DNA of 64,000 nt from assembly GCF_000523235.1 (NCBI RefSeq), contig NZ_CP006850.1, positions 7,812,001 through 7,876,000 on the forward strand. Direction: 5' to 3'. Shown here piece by piece: positions 48,775-57,974 of the stretch. The translations under genes were made by a program, and so were the position numbers. Origin of the DNA: Nocardia nova SH22a (GTDB lineage: Bacteria > Actinomycetota > Actinomycetes > Mycobacteriales > Mycobacteriaceae). Numbering within the stretch: position 1 is the first letter of the stretch; each line of letters begins with the position of its first letter. The notes beneath the pieces are model-generated. The model made no database searches. It was given only the letters and a program-made list of their open reading frames with translations, and was not told the DNA's origin.

Positions 48775-49989
48775 TCAGCCGAGGGCCTGCTCCAGATCAG
48801 CGAGCAGGTCCTCCACATCCTCGAGGCCGATCGAGATGCGCAGCACCCCGTCGGTGATCCCCACGGCCGCACGGCCTTCCGGGCCCATCGCACGATGCGT
48901 GGTGGTGGCCGGATGGGTGATCAGGGACTTGGCGTCGCCGAGATTGTTGGAGATGTCGACGATGCGCAGCCGGTTCAGCACCTCGAAGGCCCGCTTCTTG
49001 CCCTCGTCCGGCTCGGCCGCCAGTTCGAAGGTCACCACGGTGCCGCCGCCCGACATCTGCGAGGTGGCGAGGTCGTACTGCGGATGCGAGGTGAGGAACG
49101 GGTACTTGGTCCACGCCACCGCCGGATGCCGCTCCAGGAACTGCGCGACGGCCAGCGCGGACTGCGTCGACTGCCGCACCCGCAGCGGCATGGTCTCGAG
49201 ACCCTTGAGCAGGGTCCAGGCATTGAACGGGCTCAGCGCCGGACCGGTGTGCCGCATCAGATTCTTGACCGGACCGTTGATGTATTCGCTCTCGCCCAGG
49301 ATCGCGCCGCCGAGCACCCGGCCCTGACCGTCGATGTGCTTGGTGCCCGAATACACCACCACATCGGCGCCCAGCTCGAGGCTGCGTTGCAGCAGCGGTG
49401 TCGCGAAGACGTTGTCCAGCACCACTTTCGCGCCCGCGGCATGAGCCAGTTCGCTCACCCGGCGCACATCGACGAGGGTCTGCATCGGGTTGGACGGCGT
49501 CTCGAAGAAGACGGCGGCCGTCGGCTCCGACAGCGCCCGCTCCCACTGCTCGATGTCCTCACCGTCGACGAAGACGGTCTCCACACCCCAGCGCGGCAGA
49601 ATCTCGTTGCACACCACGAAACAGGAGCCGAACAGGCTGCGCGCGGCGACCAGCCGATCGCCCTGTCCGAGCAGTGCGGCCAGCGCGGTGAACACCGCGG
49701 ACATGCCGCTGGCAGTGGCGAAGCAGGCCTCGGCGCCCTCGAGCAGGCGCATCCGCTCCTCGAACATGGCGACGGTCGGATTGCCGTAGCGCGAGTAGAC
49801 GAAATGTTCGATATCGCCGGTGAAGGCCGCTTCCGCCGCCTCCGCGCTCTCGTAGACGAATCCGGACGACAGATACAGCGCCTCGGAGGTCTCCTCGAAT
49901 CCGGACCGCCGCACGCCGCCGCGCACGCCCAATGTCGCCGGGCCCACCCCTTCGGGCAGCGGCCGATCGAATGCGCCGCCGGTGATCAT
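48775..49989 (-). CDS. metZ: O-succinylhomoserine sulfhydrylase MetZ
   Basis: PLP enzyme that makes homocysteine from O-succinylhomoserine and sulfide. The 404-residue protein has YSRYGNPT, SGMSAVF, ETPSNPMQ, the PLP-Lys in VVYSGTKHIDGQGR and SLITHPATTTHRAMG, the pattern of MetZ/Cys-Met metabolism enzymes. ATG at 49989 has GGGAGG five bases upstream. It follows the rhodanese gene (112-base gap) downstream of a SAM-IV riboswitch, the same pairing as Rv0390-Rv0391. Confidence 0.96.
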   Translation of the reverse strand: MITGGAFDRPLPEGVGPATLGVRGGVRRSGFEETSEALYLSSGFVYESAEAAEAAFTGDIEHFVYSRYGNPTVAMFEERMRLLEGAEACFATASGMSAVFTALAALLGQGDRLVAARSLFGSCFVVCNEILPRWGVETVFVDGEDIEQWERALSEPTAAVFFETPSNPMQTLVDVRRVSELAHAAGAKVVLDNVFATPLLQRSLELGADVVVYSGTKHIDGQGRVLGGAILGESEYINGPVKNLMRHTGPALSPFNAWTLLKGLETMPLRVRQSTQSALAVAQFLERHPAVAWTKYPFLTSHPQYDLATSQMSGGGTVVTFELAAEPDEGKKRAFEVLNRLRIVDISNNLGDAKSLITHPATTTHRAMGPEGRAAVGITDGVLRISIGLEDVEDLLADLEQALG

Positions 49990-50101
49990 GACAACCTCCC
50001 ATCGACCCGGCGGACCGGCGCCGGGCTCGCCGGGAACAGCGCCCGACTACACGAAAACAATTGGCCCCCAGCGGTTTCCCTTGCGAAACCGGTGGCCGTG
50101 C

Positions 50102-50524
50102 TCACGACTGCCGCCAGGGCAGGCCGAGCGCGCGCCAACCGGCGCCGCCACGATGTCCGTCACCGTCCAGCGGTCCCTCGAAACCCTCGAGCACGTTGTA
50201 GGAGGGTGCGAATCCGGCCGCGGTGGCGGCGGTGGCCGCGCCGATCGAGCGCTGGCCCGAACGACACAGGAAGATCACCGGGGCCTCACTGTCGACGCCG
50301 CGGTCGGCCAGCAGCTGCTTCAGCTGCGCCACGAAGTCCGGATTGGGCGAACTGTTGATATCGACCCATTCGATCAGCGCCGTCGGCCGCTCGATCGCGG
50401 TGGTGTCGGGCACTCCGACGAACCGCCACTCGGCCTCGGTGCGCACATCCACCAGCACCGCATCGGCGTTGTCGCGCAACAACTCCCACGCCTGTCCAGG
50501 CGTGATGTCACCGGCGTAGCTCAC
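50102..50524 (-). CDS. Rhodanese-domain sulfurtransferase
   Basis: A single rhodanese domain, 140 residues, with the active Cys in VIFLCRSGQRS and the N-terminal VLVDVRTEAEW. It probably carries persulfide sulfur for homocysteine synthesis by MetZ, encoded next. GTG at 50524 has AGGAGG at eight bases, a site that lies at the 3' edge of the riboswitch and could be hidden when SAM is bound. Confidence 0.93.
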   Translation of the reverse strand: MSYAGDITPGQAWELLRDNADAVLVDVRTEAEWRFVGVPDTTAIERPTALIEWVDINSSPNPDFVAQLKQLLADRGVDSEAPVIFLCRSGQRSIGAATAATAAGFAPSYNVLEGFEGPLDGDGHRGGAGWRALGLPWRQS

Positions 50525-50541
50525 TTGTCGAACCTCCTACA

Positions 50542-50656
50542 GAATCCGCACTTGCCGCGTCCGGTCGGACCGCGGCCAGGTCGTCACCCGGAGCACCCCA
50601 CCGCGGAGGAGGGTTGCCGGCCAGCGAGCCGGGGCTTGGCGCTGGCACTCATGACC
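50542..50656 (-). ncRNA. SAM-IV riboswitch
   Basis: On the minus strand the RNA begins GGTCATGAGTGCCAGCG, continues CAAGCCCCGGCTCGCTGG, CCGGCAACCC, CGCGGTGGGGTGC, then CCGGGTGACGACC closing P1 with GGTC, and ends with GCGGCAAGTGCGG. This matches the SAM-IV aptamer of Actinomycetales piece by piece, including the G-rich pseudoknot strand. It sits directly upstream of the rhodanese-metZ operon, so high S-adenosylmethionine should switch off sulfur assimilation into homocysteine. Confidence 0.88.
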
Positions 50657-50663
50657 TGCACCG

Positions 50664-50693
50664 AGAATGCCTGGTCACAGGGTAGATTGTCAA
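50664..50693 (-). promoter_or_regulatory. Promoter of the SAM-IV/rhodanese/metZ unit
   Basis: TTGACA at 50693-50688 is a consensus -35; CATTCT at 50669-50664 follows after 18 bases as a weak -10. The predicted transcript start, near 50657, coincides with the first base of the riboswitch P1 stem, which supports both calls. Confidence 0.65.
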
Positions 50694-50710
50694 ACACCGA
50701 CCGGTCGGGT

Positions 50711-51169
50711 TCAGGGGTTGCCGCACACCAGCCAGGTCCCCTTCTCCCGGACGAAATTCCAGTTCGCCACGCTCTTGCGACCGTCGATCTGGCTGGTCAC
50801 CGAGGCCGTGGCGTGGTCGCCCTCGATCTTCACGGCCTCCACTCCGGCGAGGTCGTATTTCTTGCCCACCGAGTCCGGGCCCAGCGGCGATTTCTTCTCG
50901 TCGAAGTTCGCGCACTCGGTGGTCTTGCGGCGGTCGGCGTCGGAATCGCTTCTGGCCGTGGCGAAGTTGCGCGCGGCCACCGCGACCCGATCGGTATCTG
51001 TGACATTGTTCTCAGCCGGACGGGCGAGCGCGAGGACCACAACACCGATCAGGGCGACCGCGGCGATGACGGCGGCGATCAGGAACGGCATCGCCGAACG
51101 AGTGGTCTCACGCTGATCGATCGGGGTTGCCGCATCGTCGCGTGGGGTCTCCGGATCGCTGTCGGTCAT
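50711..51169 (-). CDS. Membrane-anchored hypothetical protein (152 aa)
   Basis: An N-terminal polar 26 residues, one helix (AMPFLIAAVIAAVALIGVVVLAL), then about 100 extracytoplasmic residues with two Cys and a beta-rich end (VGKKYDLAGVEAVKIEGDHA, NWNFVREKGTWLVCGNP). The outer part resembles NTF2-like/Rv-type secreted domains with a C-terminal W-x-V-C, but I do not assign a family. Upstream of the SAM-IV promoter on the same strand; divergent from fprA. Start ATG at 51169. Confidence 0.75.
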   Translation of the reverse strand: MTDSDPETPRDDAATPIDQRETTRSAMPFLIAAVIAAVALIGVVVLALARPAENNVTDTDRVAVAARNFATARSDSDADRRKTTECANFDEKKSPLGPDSVGKKYDLAGVEAVKIEGDHATASVTSQIDGRKSVANWNFVREKGTWLVCGNP

Positions 51170-51369
51170 GGGTCGATCATCCCCGGCGGGTCCGAGTGTC
51201 GAAGATCACGCCTGCGTTTTCCGGCGGACACCGGGAATAGCTGCGACGTGTACCACCGATAGAATCGGCAGAACTCCGGCCGTATCCGGTGCACGAATCG
51301 GATGGTTCCGCGCTCGGCAACGAGGCAGCGCCGGCGCCACAACAAGCCGGGCGAGTCCCGGCCCGCACG

Positions 51370-51388
51370 TCAACTTAGCCTAAGCTAA
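51370..51388 (-). promoter_or_regulatory. IdeR/DtxR-type iron box upstream of fprA
   Basis: Read on the minus strand, TTAGCTTAGGCTAAGTTGA agrees with the IdeR consensus TTAGGTTAGGCTAACCTAA at 15 of 19 positions. It lies 55 bases upstream of the fprA ATG in a low-GC patch followed by AAAAAG, so it may overlap the promoter. Iron-dependent repression of fprA is inferred. Confidence 0.6.
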
Positions 51389-51443
51389 GAAAGACGGCTG
51401 AGATAAAAAGACGAGTGTTTTCGACCAAAGGGTGCGCGTAGAA

Positions 51444-52847
51444 ATGACCGAACACGCTGGAACGAATGGCGGCGCGATCGACCGCCCCCTGCGCATCGCG
51501 ATCGTCGGTGCCGGACCGGCCGGTATCTATGCCGCGGACGCGCTGATGAAGTCCGATGTCGAAGCGAGCATCGATCTCTACGAGCGGATGCCCGCCCCCT
51601 TCGGCCTGATCCGCTACGGCGTCGCTCCCGACCACCCGCGGATCAAGGGCATCATCACCGCCCTGCACAAGGTGCTCGACAAGCCGCAGGTCCGCCTGCT
51701 CGGCAATATCGACTACGGCAGCGATGTCAACCTCGATGACCTGCGCCGGTTCTACGACGCGGTGATCTTCTCCACCGGCGCGAACGCCGACCGCGCGCTC
51801 GGCGTCCCGGGTATCGAATTCGACGGCAGCTACGGCGCCGCGGACTTCGTGTCCTGGTACGACGGCCACCCCGACGTGCCGCGCACCTGGCCGCTGGACG
51901 CGGAGAAGGTCGCCGTCCTCGGCGTCGGCAACGTCGCGCTCGACGTGGCGCGCGTACTCGCCAAGACCGGCGACGAACTGCTGCCCACCGAGATCCCGCC
52001 GAACGTCTACGAGGGCCTGCGCAACAACAAGGCCGTCGAGGTGCACGTCTTCGGCCGCCGCGGTCCCGCACAGGCCAAGTTCACCCCCCTCGAACTGCGC
52101 GAACTCGATCACTCGCCGAATATCGAGGTGATCGTCGATCCCGAGGACATCGACTACGACGAGGGCTCCGAGGCCGCCCGCCGCCACTCCAAGCAGGTCG
52201 ACATGGTCTGCAACACCCTCGAGCAGTGGGCCATCCGCGATGTCGGCGACCGCCCGCACAAGCTGTTCCTGCACTTCTTCGAATCGCCCGCCGAGGTCAT
52301 CGGTGAGGACGGCAAGGTGACCGGCCTGCGCACCGAGCGCACCACCCTCGACGGCACCGGCAACGTCAAGGGCACCGGAACGCACAAGGACTGGGACGTC
52401 CAGGCGATCTACCGGGCCGTCGGCTACCTGTCGCAGAACATCCCGCAGCTGCCGTTCGACGATCAGGCCGGCACCGTTCCGAACGAGGCCGGGCGCGTCC
52501 TCGCGGACGACACCGCCGACGGCGCCGCCCGGTTCCTGCCCCAGACCTACGTCACCGGCTGGATCAAGCGCGGCCCGGTCGGCCTGATCGGCCACACCAA
52601 GGGCGATGCCAACGAGACCATCGCCTGCCTGCTCGACGACGCCAAGGCTTTCACCCCCGCCGCCGAACCGGATCCGGAAGCGGTCGTGAAGTTCCTGGAG
52701 GACAAGGGCATTCCGTTCACCACCTGGGCCGGTTGGTACCGCCTCGACGCCCACGAGCGCGCCCTCGGCGAGCCCGAGGGCCGCGAGCGGGTCAAGGTCG
52801 TCGAGCGCGAGGACATGCTGCGCGCCAGCGAGCCGCACAAGGTCTGA
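51444..52847 (+). CDS. fprA: Ferredoxin-NADP reductase FprA (adrenodoxin-reductase type)
   Basis: FAD enzyme passing electrons between NADPH and ferredoxins, for P450s and iron metabolism. The 467-residue protein has the FAD motif IAIVGAGPAGIYAADAL, the RYGVAPDHPRIK block, the NADPH motif AVLGVGNVALDVARVLAKT and the C-terminal VTGWIKRGPVGLIGHTKGDA, all as in mycobacterial FprA. ATG at 51444 is used (GTG at 51432 is possible). A candidate iron box precedes it. Confidence 0.95.
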   Translation: MTEHAGTNGGAIDRPLRIAIVGAGPAGIYAADALMKSDVEASIDLYERMPAPFGLIRYGVAPDHPRIKGIITALHKVLDKPQVRLLGNIDYGSDVNLDDLRRFYDAVIFSTGANADRALGVPGIEFDGSYGAADFVSWYDGHPDVPRTWPLDAEKVAVLGVGNVALDVARVLAKTGDELLPTEIPPNVYEGLRNNKAVEVHVFGRRGPAQAKFTPLELRELDHSPNIEVIVDPEDIDYDEGSEAARRHSKQVDMVCNTLEQWAIRDVGDRPHKLFLHFFESPAEVIGEDGKVTGLRTERTTLDGTGNVKGTGTHKDWDVQAIYRAVGYLSQNIPQLPFDDQAGTVPNEAGRVLADDTADGAARFLPQTYVTGWIKRGPVGLIGHTKGDANETIACLLDDAKAFTPAAEPDPEAVVKFLEDKGIPFTTWAGWYRLDAHERALGEPEGRERVKVVEREDMLRASEPHKV

Positions 52848-52896
52848 TCACCTCGCATGATCCGCATTCGTCACCGACCTGAGGCATGCTGATCAC

Positions 52897-53760
52897 GTGT
52901 TCGACTCACACGTTCACATCATCGACCCGCGGTATCCGCTGGTCGAGAATCAGGGCTACCTGCCGCAGCCGTACACCATCGGCGACTATCGCAGGCGCAT
53001 GGCGCACTTCGATGTCGACGGTGGTGCGGTGGTGAGCGCGTCCTTCCAGGGCTCGGACTCCACCTTCATGATCGCGGCGCTGGCCGAACTCGGGCCGAAC
53101 TGGGTCGGGGTGATCAATCTGCCGCCGGAGGTCACCGACGAGCAGATCCTCGCCCTGGACCGGGCCGGGGTGCGGGCCATCCGGTTCAACCTCAAGCGCG
53201 CGGCGGTCGATATCGTCACGCTCACCATGCAGGCCCTGCGCGCCTACGAACTGGCGCGCTGGCATGTCGAGCTGTACATCGACGGCTCGATGCTGGGGTC
53301 GCTGGAGCCGGTGATCTCCAAACTCCCGGCGCTGTCCATCGACCACATGGGCATGTCCGACGAATGCCTGCCGTATCTGCTGAATCTGGTCGATCGGGGC
53401 GCGCGGGTGAAGGCATCCGGATTCGGCCGGGTCTCGATGGATCTGGAATCGGCGATGCGGCGGGTGCACGCGGTGAATCCCGGTGCGCTGATGTTCGGAT
53501 CGGATCTGCCGGGCAACCGGGCGGGACGGCTGTTCCGGGACTCCGATGTGGAGATCATCGGCCGGGCGGTCGGGGCGGACATGTACCGGGTGCTCGAGGA
53601 CAACGCGCGGGCCTGCTACCGGCTGCCGGTCAAAATACGCTCGGCCGAGGAGCAGCCGCCGACGTTGCCGATCCCGCGCGTCGAACCGCCGACCCTGCGC
53701 CTGCACCGGTCGGAGCTGCCGCCGTCCGGGCGGACGCGGCCGCTGCGCCGCATCGAATAG
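52897..53760 (+). CDS. Amidohydrolase-family (TIM-barrel) metal-dependent hydrolase
   Basis: A 287-residue amidohydrolase_2 enzyme. The metal site begins at once with MFDSHVHIID (H-x-H), then His in SIDHMGMSD and the final Asp in MFGSDLPGNR. This subgroup includes pyrone dicarboxylate lactonase-like and decarboxylase-like enzymes. The last 50 residues are a Pro/Arg-rich tail (QPPTLPIPRVEPPTLRL) outside the fold. GTG start at 52897. Stands between fprA and the CoA-transferase gene. Confidence 0.85.
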   Translation: MFDSHVHIIDPRYPLVENQGYLPQPYTIGDYRRRMAHFDVDGGAVVSASFQGSDSTFMIAALAELGPNWVGVINLPPEVTDEQILALDRAGVRAIRFNLKRAAVDIVTLTMQALRAYELARWHVELYIDGSMLGSLEPVISKLPALSIDHMGMSDECLPYLLNLVDRGARVKASGFGRVSMDLESAMRRVHAVNPGALMFGSDLPGNRAGRLFRDSDVEIIGRAVGADMYRVLEDNARACYRLPVKIRSAEEQPPTLPIPRVEPPTLRLHRSELPPSGRTRPLRRIE

Positions 53761-53857
53761 ACCCGGATGCCGCACGTCACATCCAAGCCTTATTGTCGTA
53801 GTGTCAACACCGGCGCGCGCCGCCGGTCGCAGGATCGACGACGAACCGAGGTAGGGC

Positions 53858-54958
53858 GTGAGCACTTCATCCACCAACACCGGACAGGGACCGCTCGCGG
53901 GCATCAAGGTTGTTGAGCTCGCCGGAATCGGCCCCGGACCGCATGCCGCACTGCTGCTGGCGGACCTGGGCGCCGATGTGGTGCGGGTGCAGCGGCCCGG
54001 CCTGCTGCCGGGATTCATGGAACGGCCGCAGTGGCGGGGCCGCACGATCGTGGAGGCGAATCTCAAGGATCCCGCCGATATCGAGAAGGTGCTCGGCCTG
54101 GTCGAGAAGGCCGATGTACTGCTCGAGGGTTTCCGTCCCGGCGTCACCGAGCGAATGGGCCTGGGCCCGGACACCGCGCTCGAGCGCAATCCGCGGCTGG
54201 TCTACGGCCGGATGACCGGCTGGGGGCAGTTCGGCCCGCTGGCCGATCGCGCCGGACACGACATCAACTACATCTCGCTGACCGGTGTGCTCAACGCCAT
54301 CGGCCGCAAGGGCGAGCGGCCGGTGCCGCCGCTGAACATGGTCGGCGACTTCGGCGGCGGTTCCATGTTCCTGGTGATGGGCGTGCTCTCCGCGCTGGTG
54401 GAGCGCTCGGTGTCGGGTAAGGGCCAGGTCATCGATTCCGCGATGATCGACGGCGCGCTCTCGCTGTCGCACATGATCTGGGGCATGCGCGGTATGGGCC
54501 TGTGGTCCGACGAGCGCGGCACCAACCTGCTCGACACCGGTATGGCCTTCTACGACACCTACGAGACCTCCGACGGCAAGTACATGGCCGTGGGCTGCAT
54601 CGAGCCGCAGTTCTACGCGGAGTTCCTGAAGGGCCTCGAGATCGACCCCGAGGGCCTGCCCGCGCAGATCGACCCGAACGGCCAGGATCAGCTGCGCAAA
54701 CTGTTCACCGAGAAGTTCAAGACCAAGACCCGCGACGAGTGGACCGCGATCTTCGACGGCACCGACGCGTGCACCACCCCGGTCCTGACCTTCACCGAGG
54801 CCATCGCGAACGGCCACATCACCGCCCGCGAATCGCTGGTGGAGATCGACGGCGTGGTCCAGCACGCCCCGGCCCCGCGCTTCTCCCGCACCCAGGGCGG
54901 CACTCCGACCCCGCCGCCCTCGACCGCCACCCCGATCGACGAGGTGTGGGCGAACTGA
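53858..54958 (+). CDS. CaiB/BaiF family CoA transferase, alpha-methylacyl-CoA racemase-like
   Basis: A 366-residue family III CoA enzyme. GIKVVELAGIGPGPHAALLLADLGADVVRV, quoted here only in outline, is the start typical of alpha-methylacyl-CoA racemase (MCR); the catalytic pair appears as His in DRAGHDINYISLTG and Asp in VGDFGGGSMF. It inverts the 2-methyl centre of branched acyl-CoAs in sterol side-chain and phytanyl breakdown. Start GTG at 53858 after a GAGGTAGG ribosome site. Followed by a strong hairpin terminator. Confidence 0.92.
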   Translation: MSTSSTNTGQGPLAGIKVVELAGIGPGPHAALLLADLGADVVRVQRPGLLPGFMERPQWRGRTIVEANLKDPADIEKVLGLVEKADVLLEGFRPGVTERMGLGPDTALERNPRLVYGRMTGWGQFGPLADRAGHDINYISLTGVLNAIGRKGERPVPPLNMVGDFGGGSMFLVMGVLSALVERSVSGKGQVIDSAMIDGALSLSHMIWGMRGMGLWSDERGTNLLDTGMAFYDTYETSDGKYMAVGCIEPQFYAEFLKGLEIDPEGLPAQIDPNGQDQLRKLFTEKFKTKTRDEWTAIFDGTDACTTPVLTFTEAIANGHITARESLVEIDGVVQHAPAPRFSRTQGGTPTPPPSTATPIDEVWAN

Positions 54959-54965
54959 GTTTCCG

Positions 54966-54998
54966 GGCGGGCGCGGGACGTACGGTTCCGCGCCCGCC
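54966..54998 (+). terminator. Hairpin after the racemase gene
   Basis: GGCGGGCGCGG at 54966-54976 pairs exactly with 54988-54998 across an 11-base loop, beginning 8 bases after the stop codon. No U run follows. The remaining 220 bases to the LuxR gene show no other feature apart from a TACAGT element seven bases before its ATG. Confidence 0.7.
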
Positions 54999-55220
54999 GG
55001 TCTCGTGCTCGGTGGCACCCGAAAGTGTGAGATTTCCCGGGCTCGGCCGCGACCTACTCGTGAGTACCGGAACTCGCCTCGCATCGCAGGTCCGGGCGCC
55101 ACACCACAACATCTTTCACCACCGGATCCGATAGCAGCCGGACATACCCGCTGGATCCGGTTGCGTCCGTTCGGCCTTCGCCCCTGCCCGCGTGCAAATG
55201 CGAGGCATTACAGTACTTTC

Positions 55221-57833
55221 ATGGCTCGAAACTGGCCGATGATCGAGCGCGGTGGCGAACTGGGGTCGATTCGCGCTGCTCTGACCGGCCCCGATTACGT
55301 CGGCGCGATCCTGTTCGGCGACGCGGGGGTGGGCAAGACGACCCTCGCCCGGCAGGCGACCGCCGCGGTGGGCGGGAATGTGCGCTGGGTGGCGGGTACC
55401 GAATCGGCGCGCAGTATTCCGCTCGGTGTGTTCGCCCATATGGTCGGCGTGTACACCGCGCACGATCCGGTCACCTTCATGGCCGCCGCCCGCGAGGCGC
55501 TGCTGGCCGACGGGGAGACCATCATCGGCGTCGACGACGCGCATCTGCTCGATCAGCTCTCGGCGACCCTGCTGTTGCAGTTGGCCATCGACAAGGCGGC
55601 GCGGATCGTGTGCACCGTCCGCAGCGGGGTCCAGGTGCCGGATGCGGTGACCTCGCTGTGGAAGGACGGCCATCTGCTGCGGATCGATCTCAGCCCGTTC
55701 AGCGAACCGCAGAGCGTCGAACTCGTGGAGTCCATGCTCAGCGGGCAACTGGAAGGCTTCACCGCCAATCTGATGTGGGAATCCTCGGGCGGAAACGCCC
55801 TGTTCCTCCGGCATCTGGTGGAAGGCGCGCTCGAGGCGGGCACGCTGCGGCAGGTCAACGGCGTGTGGCAGTTGCGGGGCCGGGCCGCGGTCACCTCGGA
55901 ATTGGCGGCGCTGCTGGAGGATCGGGTCGAGCAGCTGCCGGAATCGGTGCTGCGCGTGCTGGAACTGCTCACCTTCTGCGAACCGATCGACCTCGACGTA
56001 CTCGCCGAATTGGCGGGTGAGGACGCGGTCGAACAGGCCGAAACCCGCGGTGTGGTGCGGATTGTCGAGAACGGCCATCAGTTGCTGGTGCGCTACAACC
56101 ATCCGCTGTTCGGTGAGGTGATCCGGCGGCGGCTCGGGATCGCCTCGGCGCGGAGATTGCGCGGGCGGCTGTATTCCTCGCTGCGCGAGCGGCCCATCAA
56201 GTCGGCGTCCGACCGGATCAGGCTGGCCGAATTGGCTTTGGACAGTGACAAATCCGCCGATCTGGAACTGTTCGAGGCCGCCGCGGCCGATGCCATCGGC
56301 CTGGCGAACATCCCGCTCGGCGAACGCTTCGCCCGCGCGGCGGTGGAACGGCAGGGCGGTGTGGAGTCCGCGGATCTGCTCGCCCGGGCACTGCTGTGGC
56401 AGGGCCATCGCATCGAGGCCGAACGCACACTGGGCAGTTTCGATCCCGACGAGCTCAACGAGGTGCAACTGGCCCGCTGGGGCAGCACCCGGGTCTCGAA
56501 CCTGTTGTGGGCCATGGGAGATGCCGACCGCGCGGACGAGGTGCTCGCCCTCGTGCGCTCCCGGGTGCGGCATCCGAAGATCGTACTGACGTTGCAGGGC
56601 TTGGCTTCCGCGTGCGAGGTGAACGAAAACCTCTTGGAGCAGGCGTTCATCGACGCCGAACAGGTGATGTCCACTCCCGACGCACCCGCCTGGGCGGTGT
56701 GGTGGGCCTCCTTCGGCGGCGGGCTCGCACTGGCGCTGATGGGGCGCAGCGCCGCCGCCCGCGAATACACCCTGCGCGGCCATCAGGTCGAGGAGCAGGT
56801 GGACGGGCCGACCAGGTTCATGTCCGCGCACGCGGAGGTCCTGGCCCTCACCTTCACCGGCGAGCTGGAGGCCGCACGGCGTTGCGCCTCCGGGTATTTC
56901 GGCTTCTCCGCACCGGGTCAATATCTGGCGTGGGGGCTGTCGAAGATCCTGCAGGGCACCGTCGATGTGGCTCAGGGGCACTTCCTCGACGGCGTGGAGA
57001 ATCTGGAGCAGGCACTCGCGGCGCTCACCGCTGAAGGGGCCGCGGCCTGGATGTTCCCGGCGAGAATCCGTCTGGCCGAGGCTTATTCGGCGCTCGGCCG
57101 CGCCGCGGAGGCCGCCGAGACCATTGCCGAGGCGCGGCAGCGCGGTGGCCGCCACAGCGCGGTCTACGAACCGCAACTCGAAATCGCGCGAGCCTGGCAG
57201 GCGGCGGCGGAGGGCACGGTCGGACCGGCGGTGCGACTGGCCATCGGCGCCGCCGATGCGGCCGCCCGCTCCCACCAGCACGCGATCGAGGCCCTGGCAC
57301 TGCACACCGCGGCCCGCTTCGGTGATCGCAATGTGGCGGGACGCCTGGCCGATCTCGCCGCCCGCATCGACGGCGCGCTGGTACAGGTGCAGTCGCGGCA
57401 CGCGGTGGCGGTGGCCTCCCAGGACGGGCCCGGATTGGACGCCGCCGCAGCCGAATTCGAGCGGATGGGCGCCCTGCTGTCGGCCGCCGACGCCGCCGCC
57501 CAGGCCGCTTCGGTACACGAACGACGCGGCGATCGGCGGCGGCTGCTCGAGTCCGCGGCCGCGGCGAACCGGCTGGCCGCGGCGTGCGGCGGGGCCAGCA
57601 CGCCCGCCCTGCGGCAGTCCGCCCAGCCGCTTCCGCTCACCGCGCGGGAACGCGAGATCGCCAATCTGGTCGCGGCGGGACTGAGCAATCGCCAGATCGC
57701 GGACCGGCTCACGGTGTCGGTGCGCACCGTCGAAGGTCATCTGTACCGCGCGTGCATGAAACTCGACGTGACCGATCGCGAGGCCCTCGCCGATCTGATG
57801 CGTGGTGAGCCACCGCAAGGCAAACAGCGGTAA
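55221..57833 (+). CDS. LAL-type LuxR regulator with N-terminal ATPase
   Basis: An 870-residue STAND regulator. Residues 1-250 are the AAA-type ATPase (GELGSIRAALTG, Walker A LFGDAGVGKTTLARQ, Walker B IIGVDDAHLLD), the middle 550 residues are helical repeats and the C-terminal 65 are a LuxR helix-turn-helix (LTAREREIANLVAAGLSNRQ, then TVSVRTVEGHLYRACMKLDV). ATG at 55221 is chosen because homology begins there; TACAGT seven bases upstream suggests a leaderless message. Such LAL regulators often control nearby catabolic or secondary-metabolite genes; the next genes are the secreted tandem family. Confidence 0.93.
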   Translation: MARNWPMIERGGELGSIRAALTGPDYVGAILFGDAGVGKTTLARQATAAVGGNVRWVAGTESARSIPLGVFAHMVGVYTAHDPVTFMAAAREALLADGETIIGVDDAHLLDQLSATLLLQLAIDKAARIVCTVRSGVQVPDAVTSLWKDGHLLRIDLSPFSEPQSVELVESMLSGQLEGFTANLMWESSGGNALFLRHLVEGALEAGTLRQVNGVWQLRGRAAVTSELAALLEDRVEQLPESVLRVLELLTFCEPIDLDVLAELAGEDAVEQAETRGVVRIVENGHQLLVRYNHPLFGEVIRRRLGIASARRLRGRLYSSLRERPIKSASDRIRLAELALDSDKSADLELFEAAAADAIGLANIPLGERFARAAVERQGGVESADLLARALLWQGHRIEAERTLGSFDPDELNEVQLARWGSTRVSNLLWAMGDADRADEVLALVRSRVRHPKIVLTLQGLASACEVNENLLEQAFIDAEQVMSTPDAPAWAVWWASFGGGLALALMGRSAAAREYTLRGHQVEEQVDGPTRFMSAHAEVLALTFTGELEAARRCASGYFGFSAPGQYLAWGLSKILQGTVDVAQGHFLDGVENLEQALAALTAEGAAAWMFPARIRLAEAYSALGRAAEAAETIAEARQRGGRHSAVYEPQLEIARAWQAAAEGTVGPAVRLAIGAADAAARSHQHAIEALALHTAARFGDRNVAGRLADLAARIDGALVQVQSRHAVAVASQDGPGLDAAAAEFERMGALLSAADAAAQAASVHERRGDRRRLLESAAAANRLAAACGGASTPALRQSAQPLPLTAREREIANLVAAGLSNRQIADRLTVSVRTVEGHLYRACMKLDVTDREALADLMRGEPPQGKQR

Positions 57834-57974
57834 TCCTGCCTGTGCCGTACCTCACATCGATTTGCCATCGATAGTTATCGAACAGTTACTCTGCTCGCCG
57901 TGCGGCCGTCCGGCCGCCGGGGGTTCCGCCCGAGCCGCGGGGGATCTACGAGCTGTTCGAGGGTGGTGCGCGAC

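Noticed and set aside
55116..57818. 900-codon open frame antisense to the LuxR regulator
   Set aside because: Mirror of a high-GC gene; composition rich in Arg/Gly/His and no domain, whereas the plus strand shows clear ATPase and LuxR motifs.
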